Positions 33,700-42,859 of a stretch of 64,000 bases of DNA are shown one piece after another (positions within the stretch are counted from its first letter, which is position 1; each line of letters begins with the position of its first letter). The stretch spans positions 1,612,001-1,676,000 of the forward strand of contig NZ_CP072610.1 in the NCBI RefSeq assembly GCF_021029445.1, read 5' to 3'. A program made the position numbers and the translations under genes. The DNA is from Pseudomonas wenzhouensis. Lineage in GTDB: Bacteria > Pseudomonadota > Gammaproteobacteria > Pseudomonadales > Pseudomonadaceae. The notes below the pieces were generated by a model. It worked only from the letters and a program-made list of their open reading frames with translations. It had not been told where the DNA came from and made no database searches.

Positions 33700-35136
33700 T
33701 CAGCGCTTGGGCTGTTTGTAGGTTTCCAGCAACACCTGATCGAGAATCGAGGTGGCGCCCCAGGGTTTCGGGTCGTTGAGAATGGCGACCACGGCCCAGT
33801 CCTGACCATTGCTGTCGCGGCTGTAGCCAGCGATGGCGCGTACGTTGTTCAGAGTGCCGGTCTTGATATGCGCTTCACCCACCAGCGGGGTGCGCTGCAG
33901 GCGGCGGCGCATGGTGCCGTCCATTGCCACCAGCGGCATCGAGCTGCGGAATTCGGCGGCATAAGGGCTGCGCCAGGCCGCCTGGAGGATCAGCGCCATT
34001 TCGCGTGCGCTGATGCGTTCGGCGCGTGACAGTCCGGAGCCATTCTCTATGACCAGATGCGGCGCGGTGATGCCCTTGCGCGCCAGCCAGTTGCGGATCA
34101 CCCGCTGCGCGGCCATGGCATCGTCCTGATCGGCGTCGGTACGGAACTGCGCGCCAATGCTGAGAAACAACTGCCGGGCCATGGTGTTGTTGCTGTACTT
34201 GTTGATGTCGCGGACGATCTCCACCACATCGGGGGAGAAGGCGCGTACCAGCATGCGGGCATTTTCCGGTACGGAGCCCTGGCGGTCCTTGCCGAGAATC
34301 TTGCCGCCCAGCTCCTGCCAGATGCCGCGTACCGCTCCGGCGGCATAGCTGGGGTGGTCGAGCAGCGACAGGTAGGTTTGCGCGCTGCAGCCTTCGGCCA
34401 GTTGGCCGCTGACGATCAGGGTGGTGCCGTCGTACTGCTCAACCGCGTTGTAGCGGATGTCCGGCCAGGCCGGGCATTTGCCTGCCTTGAGCAGGCGCAC
34501 CTGATTGTCGATGCGCACGGCGGCGATGGGCGGATCCATGGCAATTTGCACCTTGCCGCCTTCGGCGCGGGTGATGAAGCGCTGCGCCTTGAGGTTGACC
34601 AGCAGGGAGTCGGGCTTGACCAGGAAGGGTTTGTTGGCGTCGCCACCGTCGTCGTTGAAGGCCGGCAATTGCGGGGCGACGAAGAAGCTGCGATCGAGCA
34701 CCAGGTCACCCTGTACCTGACGCACGCCGTTGATGCGCAAATCGCGCAGCAGCAGCCAGAGTCTTTCCATGTTCAGTTTCGGGTCGCCACCTCCCCTGAG
34801 GTAGAGGTTGCCATGCAGCACGCCATCCTTCAGCGGGCCGTCGGCATAGAACTCGGTCTTCCACTGATGGTTGGGGCCAAGCAGTTCCAGGGCTGCAAAG
34901 GTGGTCACCAGTTTCATGGTAGAGGCCGGGTTGACCGAGACATCGGCATTGAACTGCAGGCCACCGTTCTGGCCGTTCAGTGGGACGGTCACCACCGACA
35001 GCGCGTTGTTGGAAATCTTGTTGGCCTTCAGGGCCTGCTCGACCTTGGCCGGCAGCGTGGTGCTGGCGGCATGGCTGGACAGGGCGAGAGGCAGAAGCAG
35101 GGCGCATAGCGCCAGTTGGCGAAACCGCTGGATCAT
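33700..35136 (-). CDS. dacB: D-alanyl-D-alanine carboxypeptidase/endopeptidase (PBP4, DacB)
   Basis: Class C low-molecular-mass penicillin-binding protein that trims or cuts peptidoglycan stem peptides in the periplasm. From the ATG at 35136 (AAGG about 9 bases upstream) it has 478 residues, with a signal peptide MIQRFRQLALCALLLPLALSSHAAS. The catalytic motifs are SxxK in NPASTMKLVTTF, SxN in KYSNNTMARQLFL and KTG in HIKTGTLNNVRAIAG. The SxxK to SxN spacing (over 200 residues) is the DacB hallmark. An in-frame ATG at 35166 gives no better start. Confidence 0.95.
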   Translation of the reverse strand: MIQRFRQLALCALLLPLALSSHAASTTLPAKVEQALKANKISNNALSVVTVPLNGQNGGLQFNADVSVNPASTMKLVTTFAALELLGPNHQWKTEFYADGPLKDGVLHGNLYLRGGGDPKLNMERLWLLLRDLRINGVRQVQGDLVLDRSFFVAPQLPAFNDDGGDANKPFLVKPDSLLVNLKAQRFITRAEGGKVQIAMDPPIAAVRIDNQVRLLKAGKCPAWPDIRYNAVEQYDGTTLIVSGQLAEGCSAQTYLSLLDHPSYAAGAVRGIWQELGGKILGKDRQGSVPENARMLVRAFSPDVVEIVRDINKYSNNTMARQLFLSIGAQFRTDADQDDAMAAQRVIRNWLARKGITAPHLVIENGSGLSRAERISAREMALILQAAWRSPYAAEFRSSMPLVAMDGTMRRRLQRTPLVGEAHIKTGTLNNVRAIAGYSRDSNGQDWAVVAILNDPKPWGATSILDQVLLETYKQPKR

Positions 35137-35378
35137 CGGCAGAAACCTTGCGCAGCTAGGCGGCAATGAGAAGTCGGACAGACGACCGTCCGACTCCGGT
35201 AAAAGTTGCCGACATTATGCCGCAAGAGACGCTCTGCAGTCGGGGTTGGCAGGTGAAAAACAATGCGGCCAACAGCTGCCGTGCAGACCCCGGACAGGGT
35301 GATCAGGCGAGACAAAGCGGGCGCTCTGCCGGGGAAACTGCTAGAGTGCGGCGCGTTATCACCTCTGAGGATTGTTTC

Positions 35379-35720
35379 ATGGCGACCAACCGTTCCCGCC
35401 GTCTGCGCAAGAAGCTCTGTGTCGATGAATTTCAGGAGCTGGGCTTCGAGCTGACCCTGAACTTCAAGGCCGACTTGAGCGACAAGACCCTCGACGATTT
35501 CGTCGATCAGTTCCTCGACCAGGCCATCGCCGGCAATGGTCTGGATTACGTGGGTGGCGAGGACTTCGGTCTGGTCTGCCTGGCCAAGCGTGGCTCGGTC
35601 AACGAGGAGCAACGTGCTGCCGTTGAAGCCTGGCTCAAGGGCCGCAACGAGCTGGAGAAATTCGAGCTCAGCCCGCTGCAGGACGTCTGGTACCCGGAAA
35701 ACCCGATCAACCAGGCGTGA
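35379..35720 (+). CDS. yggL: YggL family ribosome-binding protein (DUF469)
   Basis: The 113-residue protein begins MATNRSRRLRKKLCVDEFQELGF, then FVDQFLDQAIAGNGLDYVGG and a C-terminal half fitting the YggL/DUF469 family. Members associate with the large ribosomal subunit. The start follows CTGAGG by about 8 bases. It is divergent from dacB with about 240 bases between starts. Confidence 0.88.
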   Translation: MATNRSRRLRKKLCVDEFQELGFELTLNFKADLSDKTLDDFVDQFLDQAIAGNGLDYVGGEDFGLVCLAKRGSVNEEQRAAVEAWLKGRNELEKFELSPLQDVWYPENPINQA

Positions 35721-35799
35721 TCGCGGCTCGGCGCCGGATTCTCTGGCGCCCGTCATCAGGCAGCCTGCCCGATGCCAGCGTTGATTGTGCGGAGCGCTC

Positions 35800-38748
35800 C
35801 TACAGCGCTCCCGCCTTTTCCAGCAACGCCTGTTCATCCACCGCGTCGATCTGTTCGGCCAGCATGAATCGTTCGGCGTAACGCCGGTAGATGCCGGCAC
35901 GAATGAACAGGGCGAACAGTTGCGGGTCGATGTGCGCGCCCTTGCACATGCCGACCATGATGTTCAGCGCCTCCGACAGCTTCTTGCCCTTCTTGTAGGG
36001 ACGATCTACGGCCGTCAGGGCTTCGAAGATATCGGCGATTGCCATCATGCGTGCCGGCAGGCTCATCTGCTCGCGCGTCAGGCGCTTGGGATAACCGGTG
36101 CCGTCCATTTTCTCATGGTGCCCACCGGCTATTTCGGTAACGTTCTGCAGGTGTTTGGGGAAGGGCAGACGGTCGAGCATGAGAATGGTCTGCACGATAT
36201 GGTGGTTGATGATGTAGCGCTCTTCAGCCGTCAATGTGCCCCGGGCGATGCCCAGGTTGTGCAGCTCACCACGGTTGAACTTGTAGGCTGGCACGTCCAG
36301 TTTGAAGCCCCAGCGATTGTCCGCTGCAATCACGTCCTGCTCGGCACGTGCGATCAGGTGCTCAGGGCGATCAGCCAGCAGCGGCTCTTCCACTGGCAGT
36401 GGCGGCGCCGGTGTGCGCTCCATGCGCTTGGCTTCTTCCCAGGAAACCCCCAGGCGATTGTCCAGGGTGCGTAACCAGCGGCGCTCGGCGATGCGTCCGA
36501 GACGGGTCTGATCCTCATCGGCCATGGCTTCGCCACCAAGATTGATACGTGCGATGAAGGCGAACTCGTCGTCCAGGTCGCTCAGCAACTGGTCACGCAG
36601 GGCGGCCAGTGCCGTGTCGTCACCGCCCTCGGCACGACCCCGCCAATAGGCGATCCAGGCATCACGCTTGAGCACTTCGAAGCGCATGCGTATTTCATGG
36701 ATGCGGTCATACAGGGTTTCCAGCTTGGTCGCCTTGTCCACCACGTACTCGGGGGTGGTGACCTTGCCGCAATCGTGCAGCCAGGCGGCGATGTGCAGCG
36801 CTTCCCATTCTTCGTCGCTGGGGTTGTAGTCACGAAACTCGGGGGCGTCGCTCTCGGCAGCGGCGCGGGCCAGCATCAGGGTGATTTCCGGCACGCGCTG
36901 ACAATGACCGCCGGTATAAGGGCTCTTGGCATCGATGGCGCCGGCGATCAGCTGGATGAAGGCATCGAGCAATTGCCGCTGCCTGGCCAGCAGGTGCTGG
37001 CTCTCGATACATAGGGCGGCGCTGCCCGATACGGCATCGACGAAGGCAACGCGGTCGGCATTGAGCATACTTTCGCTGTTCTCACCGCTATCGCGTTGCA
37101 GCAGTACCAGTACACCCACGGTGTCACCCTGGCGGTTGTGCAGACCGGCCGCGATCAGATGCAGGCGCGGGCTGTCCATGGCCGACAGCAGCCCCTGGAA
37201 TTGCCCCGCCTGATCGAAGCCGATGGACGTGGCAATGCTCGCGCCACCGCTGGCCGGGCCCTGCAGCCAGGCGGGCAGGCTGGGCGCATCATGGGCCAGC
37301 GGCTCAATACCCAGTTCGGTCAGGCTCCTGCTTTGGCCGTCGAGCACCAGCCCCTGTGGTTCCAGGCGGCCGCTGTCGTTGTCCAGCAGATACAACAGGC
37401 CACCCTGGGCCGCACTGATGGAGACGGTGGCATCCATTACGCGCTTGATCAGCGCGTCGAACTGGGTTTCTGCCGAGAGGCTGGCAGCAATATCGAGAAA
37501 ACTCGACAGGGTGTCCTTCATGCGGCTCATTGACACCGCCAACTGGTCGACCTCGAGAATCGGCGAGCGGCCGCTGGCCGGATAGCTGAAGTCGAAACGG
37601 CGGATGGCCTGCGCTTCCTGCACCAGGCTGCGTAACGGTTTGACCACCAGGCGTGACGTCAGCCAGCCCAGTGGCAGGCACAGCAGCAGGGTCGTGAGGG
37701 TAATCAGGGCGCCCTGCCAGCGGATGCGATAGGCATCGGCCAGCAACTCCTGCTCGGGTACCAGCAGGGCCAGATGCAAGCCCTGCGGGCCACCCTCCTG
37801 AATGTGCCGCTGGGCCATGGCCCAGCGCTGCTTGGCCAGCTCGATGACACCTGCGTCCTGTTCGTTCAACTGTCCGGCCAGCAGCTCACCCAGGGCAGGG
37901 TTGAGCTCACTGACCTTGACCAGCGATACCTTGCCGTCGAGCGCCTTGAACAGGCGGCTGCTGTCAGGGTAGGCCACGGCGTTGCCTTCACCATCGGCCA
38001 GCACGATCTGGGTGTTGGCGGTAACACGGTGGTTGGCCAGTGTGGCCGAGAGATCGGCCAGGGTAAGGTCGGCGCCGATCACGGTCGTCAGGCCACTGCG
38101 TCTGGCCAGCGTGGTGCCGATATCCTGGCTGGAGAAAAACAGATAAGGCGCAGTCGTGATCTGTCCGCCATCGCTGTGGGCACGCTTGAACCACTCGCGC
38201 TGGCGGGGATCGTAGGGCTCGTTGAGTTTCTGGCGGCGGCTGAGCGGGTTCAGTGAACCGTCGAAGAACAGGTAGTCGCTGTCGGTCGTAGCGCTGCTGC
38301 GGTCGATGCTCCAGACCTGGTAAGCGGCTTTCTCGGGGGCATTGAAACGCTGCTTGAGCATGTCGCTGCGCAGCGGCCTGACCATGAAGAAGTCGCCATC
38401 CTCGTAGCCGAGGTAAATCGACGCCAGCTTGGGGTTGTCGCGCAGGGCCTGAACGAATAGCGGCAGCAACTGCAGGCGTTCGTCCAGTGTGTCGGCCTGT
38501 GTGGCAGGCTGCAACGCCAACAGGCTGAGCAGATGGCGGATGGGTCGATAGGTGCTGTCCAGGTCCCTTTGCACGTCCTGTTGAATGCGCTCGAACAGGG
38601 TCGCGCTGCTGGAGAAGATCATTCGGCTGGTTTGCTGATAGTTGAACAGGCCCAGCACCACGCCAGTCAGCAGCAGTAACAGCGTGAACAGAACGCTGAT
38701 ATGAACATGCAGAGGGAAACGACGTTCGTGCGGGGGGGGGCATCGCAT
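35800..38748 (-). CDS. Membrane sensor HD-GYP protein (dCache-HAMP-GAF-like-HD-GYP), predicted c-di-GMP phosphodiesterase
   Basis: 982 residues. A transmembrane helix (about 15-36) leads to a periplasmic dCache-like sensor (about 40-340, with the YDPRQREWFKRA and TAPYLFFSSQDIG motifs), a second helix (about 346-362), a HAMP-like segment (about 363-415), a GAF-like region (about 420-585) and an HD-GYP output. The catalytic HD is in AAWLHDCGKVTTPEYV (658-659) and the GYP motif in HHEKMDGTGYP (877-887). Between them is an insertion of roughly 150 residues absent from standard HD-GYP domains. The 5' end has AAGGAG 5 bases before the ATG, then nine C at codons 3-6 (see findings). Substrate is inferred from family. 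Confidence 0.9.
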   Translation of the reverse strand: MRCPPPHERRFPLHVHISVLFTLLLLLTGVVLGLFNYQQTSRMIFSSSATLFERIQQDVQRDLDSTYRPIRHLLSLLALQPATQADTLDERLQLLPLFVQALRDNPKLASIYLGYEDGDFFMVRPLRSDMLKQRFNAPEKAAYQVWSIDRSSATTDSDYLFFDGSLNPLSRRQKLNEPYDPRQREWFKRAHSDGGQITTAPYLFFSSQDIGTTLARRSGLTTVIGADLTLADLSATLANHRVTANTQIVLADGEGNAVAYPDSSRLFKALDGKVSLVKVSELNPALGELLAGQLNEQDAGVIELAKQRWAMAQRHIQEGGPQGLHLALLVPEQELLADAYRIRWQGALITLTTLLLCLPLGWLTSRLVVKPLRSLVQEAQAIRRFDFSYPASGRSPILEVDQLAVSMSRMKDTLSSFLDIAASLSAETQFDALIKRVMDATVSISAAQGGLLYLLDNDSGRLEPQGLVLDGQSRSLTELGIEPLAHDAPSLPAWLQGPASGGASIATSIGFDQAGQFQGLLSAMDSPRLHLIAAGLHNRQGDTVGVLVLLQRDSGENSESMLNADRVAFVDAVSGSAALCIESQHLLARQRQLLDAFIQLIAGAIDAKSPYTGGHCQRVPEITLMLARAAAESDAPEFRDYNPSDEEWEALHIAAWLHDCGKVTTPEYVVDKATKLETLYDRIHEIRMRFEVLKRDAWIAYWRGRAEGGDDTALAALRDQLLSDLDDEFAFIARINLGGEAMADEDQTRLGRIAERRWLRTLDNRLGVSWEEAKRMERTPAPPLPVEEPLLADRPEHLIARAEQDVIAADNRWGFKLDVPAYKFNRGELHNLGIARGTLTAEERYIINHHIVQTILMLDRLPFPKHLQNVTEIAGGHHEKMDGTGYPKRLTREQMSLPARMMAIADIFEALTAVDRPYKKGKKLSEALNIMVGMCKGAHIDPQLFALFIRAGIYRRYAERFMLAEQIDAVDEQALLEKAGAL
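38732..38740. repeat. Nine-base homopolymer (poly-G on plus strand) at codons 3-6 of the HD-GYP gene
   Basis: Plus strand nine G, coding strand nine C, directly after two closely spaced ATGs in different frames (ATGCGATG). Such tracts are prone to slipped-strand length change. The tract lies before all domains of the protein. Confidence 0.9.
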
Positions 38749-38825
38749 ATCACTCCTTGCAAGCGCTGCTGGCTAGAACAGCATAGTGAAGAGTGAGCGA
38801 ATCTGCCGAAACGTTATAAAGGCCG

Positions 38826-39878
38826 TTACGGGGTGCGCTCGGGCTGCGCCGGCTTGTTCAGATGCAGGCGCAGACCATGCACCAGCAGGGCGACCGTCAG
38901 GGTCAGGGCGATGCCGATCAGCGCATTGAGCAGGCGTACCTCGGCCAGGTGCCAGTCCTGCGACAGGCTCTCGGCCAGGAGCACGAAGCACAGGCTGGTC
39001 TGCAGCACGAACAGGCCGTAGTGATTGGCTTGCAGCGCGCGGCTGAGAAATACCAGTGCCAGCAGGATCATCACCATCATGGGTGGGCTTTGCAGGCTGT
39101 GGCCGAAGAAAATCAGCAGACCGGCCGCGCTCAGGCTGGCCAGGCTGGCTTGCAGGGCGCGAACCAGGCTGCCCTGAAACTCCAACTGCAGCGTGCTGAT
39201 GACCGTCAGCGTCAGCCAGTAACCGCGTGACAACCCGGCCAGATTGACGATCAACCCTGACGCGGAGAACGCCAGCATGCAGGCCAGGGCGTGCAGGCGC
39301 CATTGCTGACGGGGAAGGCGCTGCGCATGACGCCTGAGTACCTTGAGGATCGCGAGAAAACGCGGCATGTACGGCCACATGCGCAGACCATGCAGGCCGC
39401 GCAGGCCGAAGGCCAGTAGCATCACCCACAACCCGCCGAGAATGAACAGCATGGTCACTGCATAGGGATTGTGCAGGTTGCCGATACCAAACTGCCCCTG
39501 GCCGAGACACAGGCAGATGCACAGGCCGATACCCAGCTTGCCAGCTTCGCTGCCGAAGCGCTGCAGCCAGGCCAGCAGCAGGCCGAAGGCGGCGAAGATA
39601 CCCAGGCTCACCAGTGGGTGGCCACCGGCCCAGAAACCGAGGCCGGCACTGCAGGCGCCCAGGCCGGTGAGCAGCAGCATGCGCAGCATGCCGAAGCGGT
39701 GCAGCGGGTTGGCCTGGGCGGCCTGAAAGGCACCGGCAGAGGCCCAGAGAAATCCGCTGTGCGCGGTGAACAGGCCCAGCACCAACGGCAGAGCGCAGCC
39801 CAGCACCGCGACCACGGCAGGGCCCCAGGCCGGCGGGCCGGCATGCCAGGTGAAACTGTTGCGAATCAGATTCTTCAT
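38826..39878 (-). CDS. FUSC-family inner-membrane protein (putative exporter)
   Basis: The 350-residue polytopic protein starts MKNLIRNSFTWHAGPPAWGPAVVAVLGCALPLVLGLFT. It has about five hydrophobic segments in the N-terminal half and another five from about residue 200 (ACMLAFSASGLIVNLAGLSRGYWLTLTV). That RGYWLTLTV segment resembles the FUSC core of aromatic-acid exporter-like proteins. Substrate is unknown. It lies 12 bases downstream of the dGTPase gene on the same strand and may be cotranscribed. Confidence 0.75.
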   Translation of the reverse strand: MKNLIRNSFTWHAGPPAWGPAVVAVLGCALPLVLGLFTAHSGFLWASAGAFQAAQANPLHRFGMLRMLLLTGLGACSAGLGFWAGGHPLVSLGIFAAFGLLLAWLQRFGSEAGKLGIGLCICLCLGQGQFGIGNLHNPYAVTMLFILGGLWVMLLAFGLRGLHGLRMWPYMPRFLAILKVLRRHAQRLPRQQWRLHALACMLAFSASGLIVNLAGLSRGYWLTLTVISTLQLEFQGSLVRALQASLASLSAAGLLIFFGHSLQSPPMMVMILLALVFLSRALQANHYGLFVLQTSLCFVLLAESLSQDWHLAEVRLLNALIGIALTLTVALLVHGLRLHLNKPAQPERTP

Positions 39879-39890
39879 GCGCTGTTTTCG

Positions 39891-41222
39891 TCAGATCGGG
39901 CTCGAACGGCCAGTCATCTCCCGCGCCATTTCCGTCGCGTAGCTGTCCGTCATGCCGGCGATGAAGTCGATCACCCGCATGAACGAGCGATACAGCGGCC
40001 AGCCGGGTTCTGGCGCATAGTAACTGAGCAGATCGAGAATACGCCTGTGCTTGAATGACAGCGGACGACCACTATGCAGCTCCAATGCCGCGCCGCAGAA
40101 GGCGTTGAGGAGAATTTCCAGCGTGGTGTAGGCGCCTATCTCGTGCAGCGTCTTGCGCTTGTCGTGGAAGATCTTCTCGCGCGCCAGGGACTTTGCACTC
40201 TGTACGCAGCGTTTGGCTGCGCCGTGCATGTGTTCCACCAGATCGCCCTGCAGGCCGCCGCCGAGCAGGGTCTGTTGCTGTTCGACGAAGGCGCTGGCCG
40301 CCGCGTTGGTCAGGTGTTCGATGGCCTTGCCGCGCAGAATCGCCAGCTTGCGTCGGCGCGAGTCCTTGGGGCCGAGTTGGCGATAGGTCTCCGGCAGGTC
40401 GTCGCCGACCAGATCGAGCAGCAGCGCCTCGACCTCGGTGTAGTCGAGCAGCTCCATCTCCACGCCGTCTTCCAGGTCGATCAGGCCGTAGCAGATATCG
40501 TCCGCTGCCTCCATCAGATAGACCAGCGGGTGGCGCGCCCAGCGCTGCTTCTCCAGTGGCGGCAGTTCGAGCTTGGCGGCGATCTGCTCGAGCAGCGGCA
40601 GCTCGCTCTGGTAGCAGCCGAACTTGTGCTTCTTGTAACCCTGGGCATTGGCGTGACGGGCCGTCCAGGGGTACTTCAGGTACGTGCCGAGGGTGGCGTA
40701 GGTCAGCCGCGTGCCACCATCGAACTGGTGGTATTCCAGTTGGGTGAGCACACGAAAACCCTGGGCATTGCCTTCGAAATTGAGAAAGTCGCCGCGCTCG
40801 GCATCGCTCATCGCATCCAGCCAGCCGCGCCCGGCGGCTTGCTGGAACCAGTGACGGATGGCGTCTTCACCGGAGTGGCCGAATGGCGGGTTGCCGATAT
40901 CGTGAGCCAGACAGGCGGACTGCACGACCATGCCCAGGTCGCTCGGTGTGCACCAGTCCGGCAACTCATCACGCAAGATCTCGCCGACGCGCATGGCCAG
41001 CGAGCGGCCGACGCAGCTGACCTCCAGTGAGTGGGTCAGGCGCGTATGGATATGGTCGTTACTGGAAACCGGATGCACTTGCGTCTTGCGCCCGAGACGA
41101 CGGAACGCACCGGAGAAGATGATGCGGTCATGATCCTTGTGGAAGGGACTGCGGCCCAGCTCTGCCGAGCTGGGTGCGGGTTTGCCGAGACGTTCACGGG
41201 TGAGCAGGGTGTGCCAATCCAA
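39891..41222 (-). CDS. dGTPase-like deoxynucleotide triphosphohydrolase
   Basis: 443 residues of the HD superfamily, dGTP triphosphohydrolase-like. Visible are the substrate/metal motifs [38 protein letters not shown] (HD pair) and the downstream Asp in [21 protein letters not shown]. Family members hydrolyse dNTPs to deoxynucleosides and triphosphate. It starts 71 bases after the EAL gene stop, on the same strand, and continues into the FUSC gene. Confidence 0.92.
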   Translation of the reverse strand: MDWHTLLTRERLGKPAPSSAELGRSPFHKDHDRIIFSGAFRRLGRKTQVHPVSSNDHIHTRLTHSLEVSCVGRSLAMRVGEILRDELPDWCTPSDLGMVVQSACLAHDIGNPPFGHSGEDAIRHWFQQAAGRGWLDAMSDAERGDFLNFEGNAQGFRVLTQLEYHQFDGGTRLTYATLGTYLKYPWTARHANAQGYKKHKFGCYQSELPLLEQIAAKLELPPLEKQRWARHPLVYLMEAADDICYGLIDLEDGVEMELLDYTEVEALLLDLVGDDLPETYRQLGPKDSRRRKLAILRGKAIEHLTNAAASAFVEQQQTLLGGGLQGDLVEHMHGAAKRCVQSAKSLAREKIFHDKRKTLHEIGAYTTLEILLNAFCGAALELHSGRPLSFKHRRILDLLSYYAPEPGWPLYRSFMRVIDFIAGMTDSYATEMAREMTGRSSPI

Positions 41223-41294
41223 GGCCGATCCTCGCCAGGTTGATCCAGGCCCCTAGCTTGGGTGTTCGTGCCGCTGCCTGCAACCCCGGCTTGG

Positions 41295-42458
41295 TTACAG
41301 ACCGGCAGCGTCGATGTCCACCAGCAGTAGGCGGCGACCGTTGTCGATGAACTGGCCAGCCGTGAGGCAGTACTGGTTGGTGGTGGCATCGCGGTAGGTG
41401 GTGGAGAGGGTCAGGCGCCGCTCTTCCCAGCCTTCGGCCAGCAGTTGATAGAAGTACGGGCGCCAGGACCAGTTGTGCCCGAGGTAGCGATCATCGGTGT
41501 GCCAGGCCTGATGGCGCCATTCCAGGTTAGGTGTCAGCTGGGTGCCATGGCGATCACACTGATAGGTACGCAGCAACCAGGGGTAGTTGTCTGGTGCTCT
41601 GAGGCTGGTGGTCGGTGCGCCACTTTCGGCCCAGAACATGAGTTCTGCCATCAACTCGGCCAGTTGCTGACGCAGATTGACCAGACGTGCGCGCTCGGCG
41701 AGTTTCTGCTGTACGTAGCTGTCGCGCAGGCGGGCGAAGCGGCCGACGAAGGCGTCGCTGGCGAAGAGTTCTTCTTCCGGCCTGGCGAACAGAAAGCCCT
41801 GCACATAGCGCGCGCCGCATTCCAGGGCGAAGTTCAGCTCGGCTTCGGTTTCCACCCCTTCGGCGATGATCCAGCAGCCGGTTTTCTCGGCCATCTGCGC
41901 CAGTGCCTTGACCACTTCGCCGCTGGGGCCGCCACGCGCGGCCTCCTGGAACAGGCGCATGTCCAGTTTGAGGATGTCGGGTTGCAGCGCCAGCACGCGA
42001 TCGAGCTGCGAGTAGCCGGCGCCGAAATCGTCGATGGCGATGCGCGCGCCAGCCTCGCGGTAGCGCGCGACCACGTCAGGCAGGCGCTGGCTGGCGCCGC
42101 CCAGCTCGGTGATCTCGAAGACGATGCGCGTCGGCTCGATACCGCTGCGCTGCAGCTGGATCAGGCTGGGCAGCGGTTGCGCCGGGCGCAGGCGGCTGAT
42201 CCAGCGTGGCGAGATGTTGAGGCTGAGGAACCAGTCCGCCGGCGCCTGATGAAAGCGGCGCAGGGCATCTTCGCGGACCTGTCGGTCGAGGCGACGCAGA
42301 GCGGTGGGCGGAGTCTTCGGATCGGCGAACAGTGGCCCGGCCGAATGGGCCAGGCCGTCGTCATCGCGCAGCCGTGCCAGCGCTTCGACACCGGCGATGC
42401 GGCCGGTGGCGGTATCGATAAAGGGTTGGAAGACGGCGAAAGGCAGTCCGTCGATCAC
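41295..42458 (-). CDS. EAL-domain protein with C-terminal Cache/PAS-like domain, predicted c-di-GMP phosphodiesterase
   Basis: 387 residues. The N-terminal EAL domain (about 1-245) retains the key residues: VEALARL, SLNISP, FEITE, DDFGAGYS, KLDMRL, AEGVE and QGFLF. It is therefore probably active. A short helical linker leads to a C-terminal domain (about 275-387) containing NWSWRPYFYQLL and LSTTYRDATTNQYCLTAGQF, similar to the Cache/PAS-like domain of YkuI-type proteins. No membrane helix is apparent, so it looks cytosolic. The domain order (EAL then sensor) is the reverse of most such proteins. Confidence 0.9.
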   Translation of the reverse strand: MIDGLPFAVFQPFIDTATGRIAGVEALARLRDDDGLAHSAGPLFADPKTPPTALRRLDRQVREDALRRFHQAPADWFLSLNISPRWISRLRPAQPLPSLIQLQRSGIEPTRIVFEITELGGASQRLPDVVARYREAGARIAIDDFGAGYSQLDRVLALQPDILKLDMRLFQEAARGGPSGEVVKALAQMAEKTGCWIIAEGVETEAELNFALECGARYVQGFLFARPEEELFASDAFVGRFARLRDSYVQQKLAERARLVNLRQQLAELMAELMFWAESGAPTTSLRAPDNYPWLLRTYQCDRHGTQLTPNLEWRHQAWHTDDRYLGHNWSWRPYFYQLLAEGWEERRLTLSTTYRDATTNQYCLTAGQFIDNGRRLLLVDIDAAGL

Positions 42459-42559
42459 CTGGGGCGTCCTTAGCGTTCAGCGGTTGAGCCGCCAAATGGC
42501 GGTTGGGAGGCTCAACCTAGCAAGAACGCGGCCAGTGCAGCCCCGGATCAATGTCTGCT

Positions 42560-42859
42560 TCAGTCGTGGCTGCCTTGTCGACGGCGCAGCAGTGGCGCAA
42601 TGATCAAGGCCAGGCGTAGCCAGCGCCGCCAACCGCGCTTGCCGCCGAGCAGGCCGGCCAGTGCCAGAACACCGCCGGTGAGCAAAAAAGGTGCATTGCC
42701 CTGGCGCAGGCGCTGCCCGTATTCGCGTGCCTGCTTGAGTGGTTGGCTGATCTGCAGCATTTCATGGCGCAGTTCCTGGCGATGCATCTCCAGGCGCATG
42801 CGCAGCACAGCTTTGCGCAGCTCTCGGCGCGAGGCGCCTGGGGGCAGAATGGGCGTCAT
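42560..42859 (-). CDS. Small basic protein, YqjK-like
   Basis: The 99-residue product starts MTPILPPGASRRELRKAVLRMRLEMHRQE, with an amphipathic basic helix, then one hydrophobic segment (APFLLTGGVLALAGLLGG) and a very basic tail. It overlaps the upstream holin-like gene by 4 bases, so the three genes form one unit. The position after YqjD- and YqjE-like genes suggests a YqjK-type protein; sequence evidence alone is weak. Confidence 0.7.
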   Translation of the reverse strand: MTPILPPGASRRELRKAVLRMRLEMHRQELRHEMLQISQPLKQAREYGQRLRQGNAPFLLTGGVLALAGLLGGKRGWRRWLRLALIIAPLLRRRQGSHD

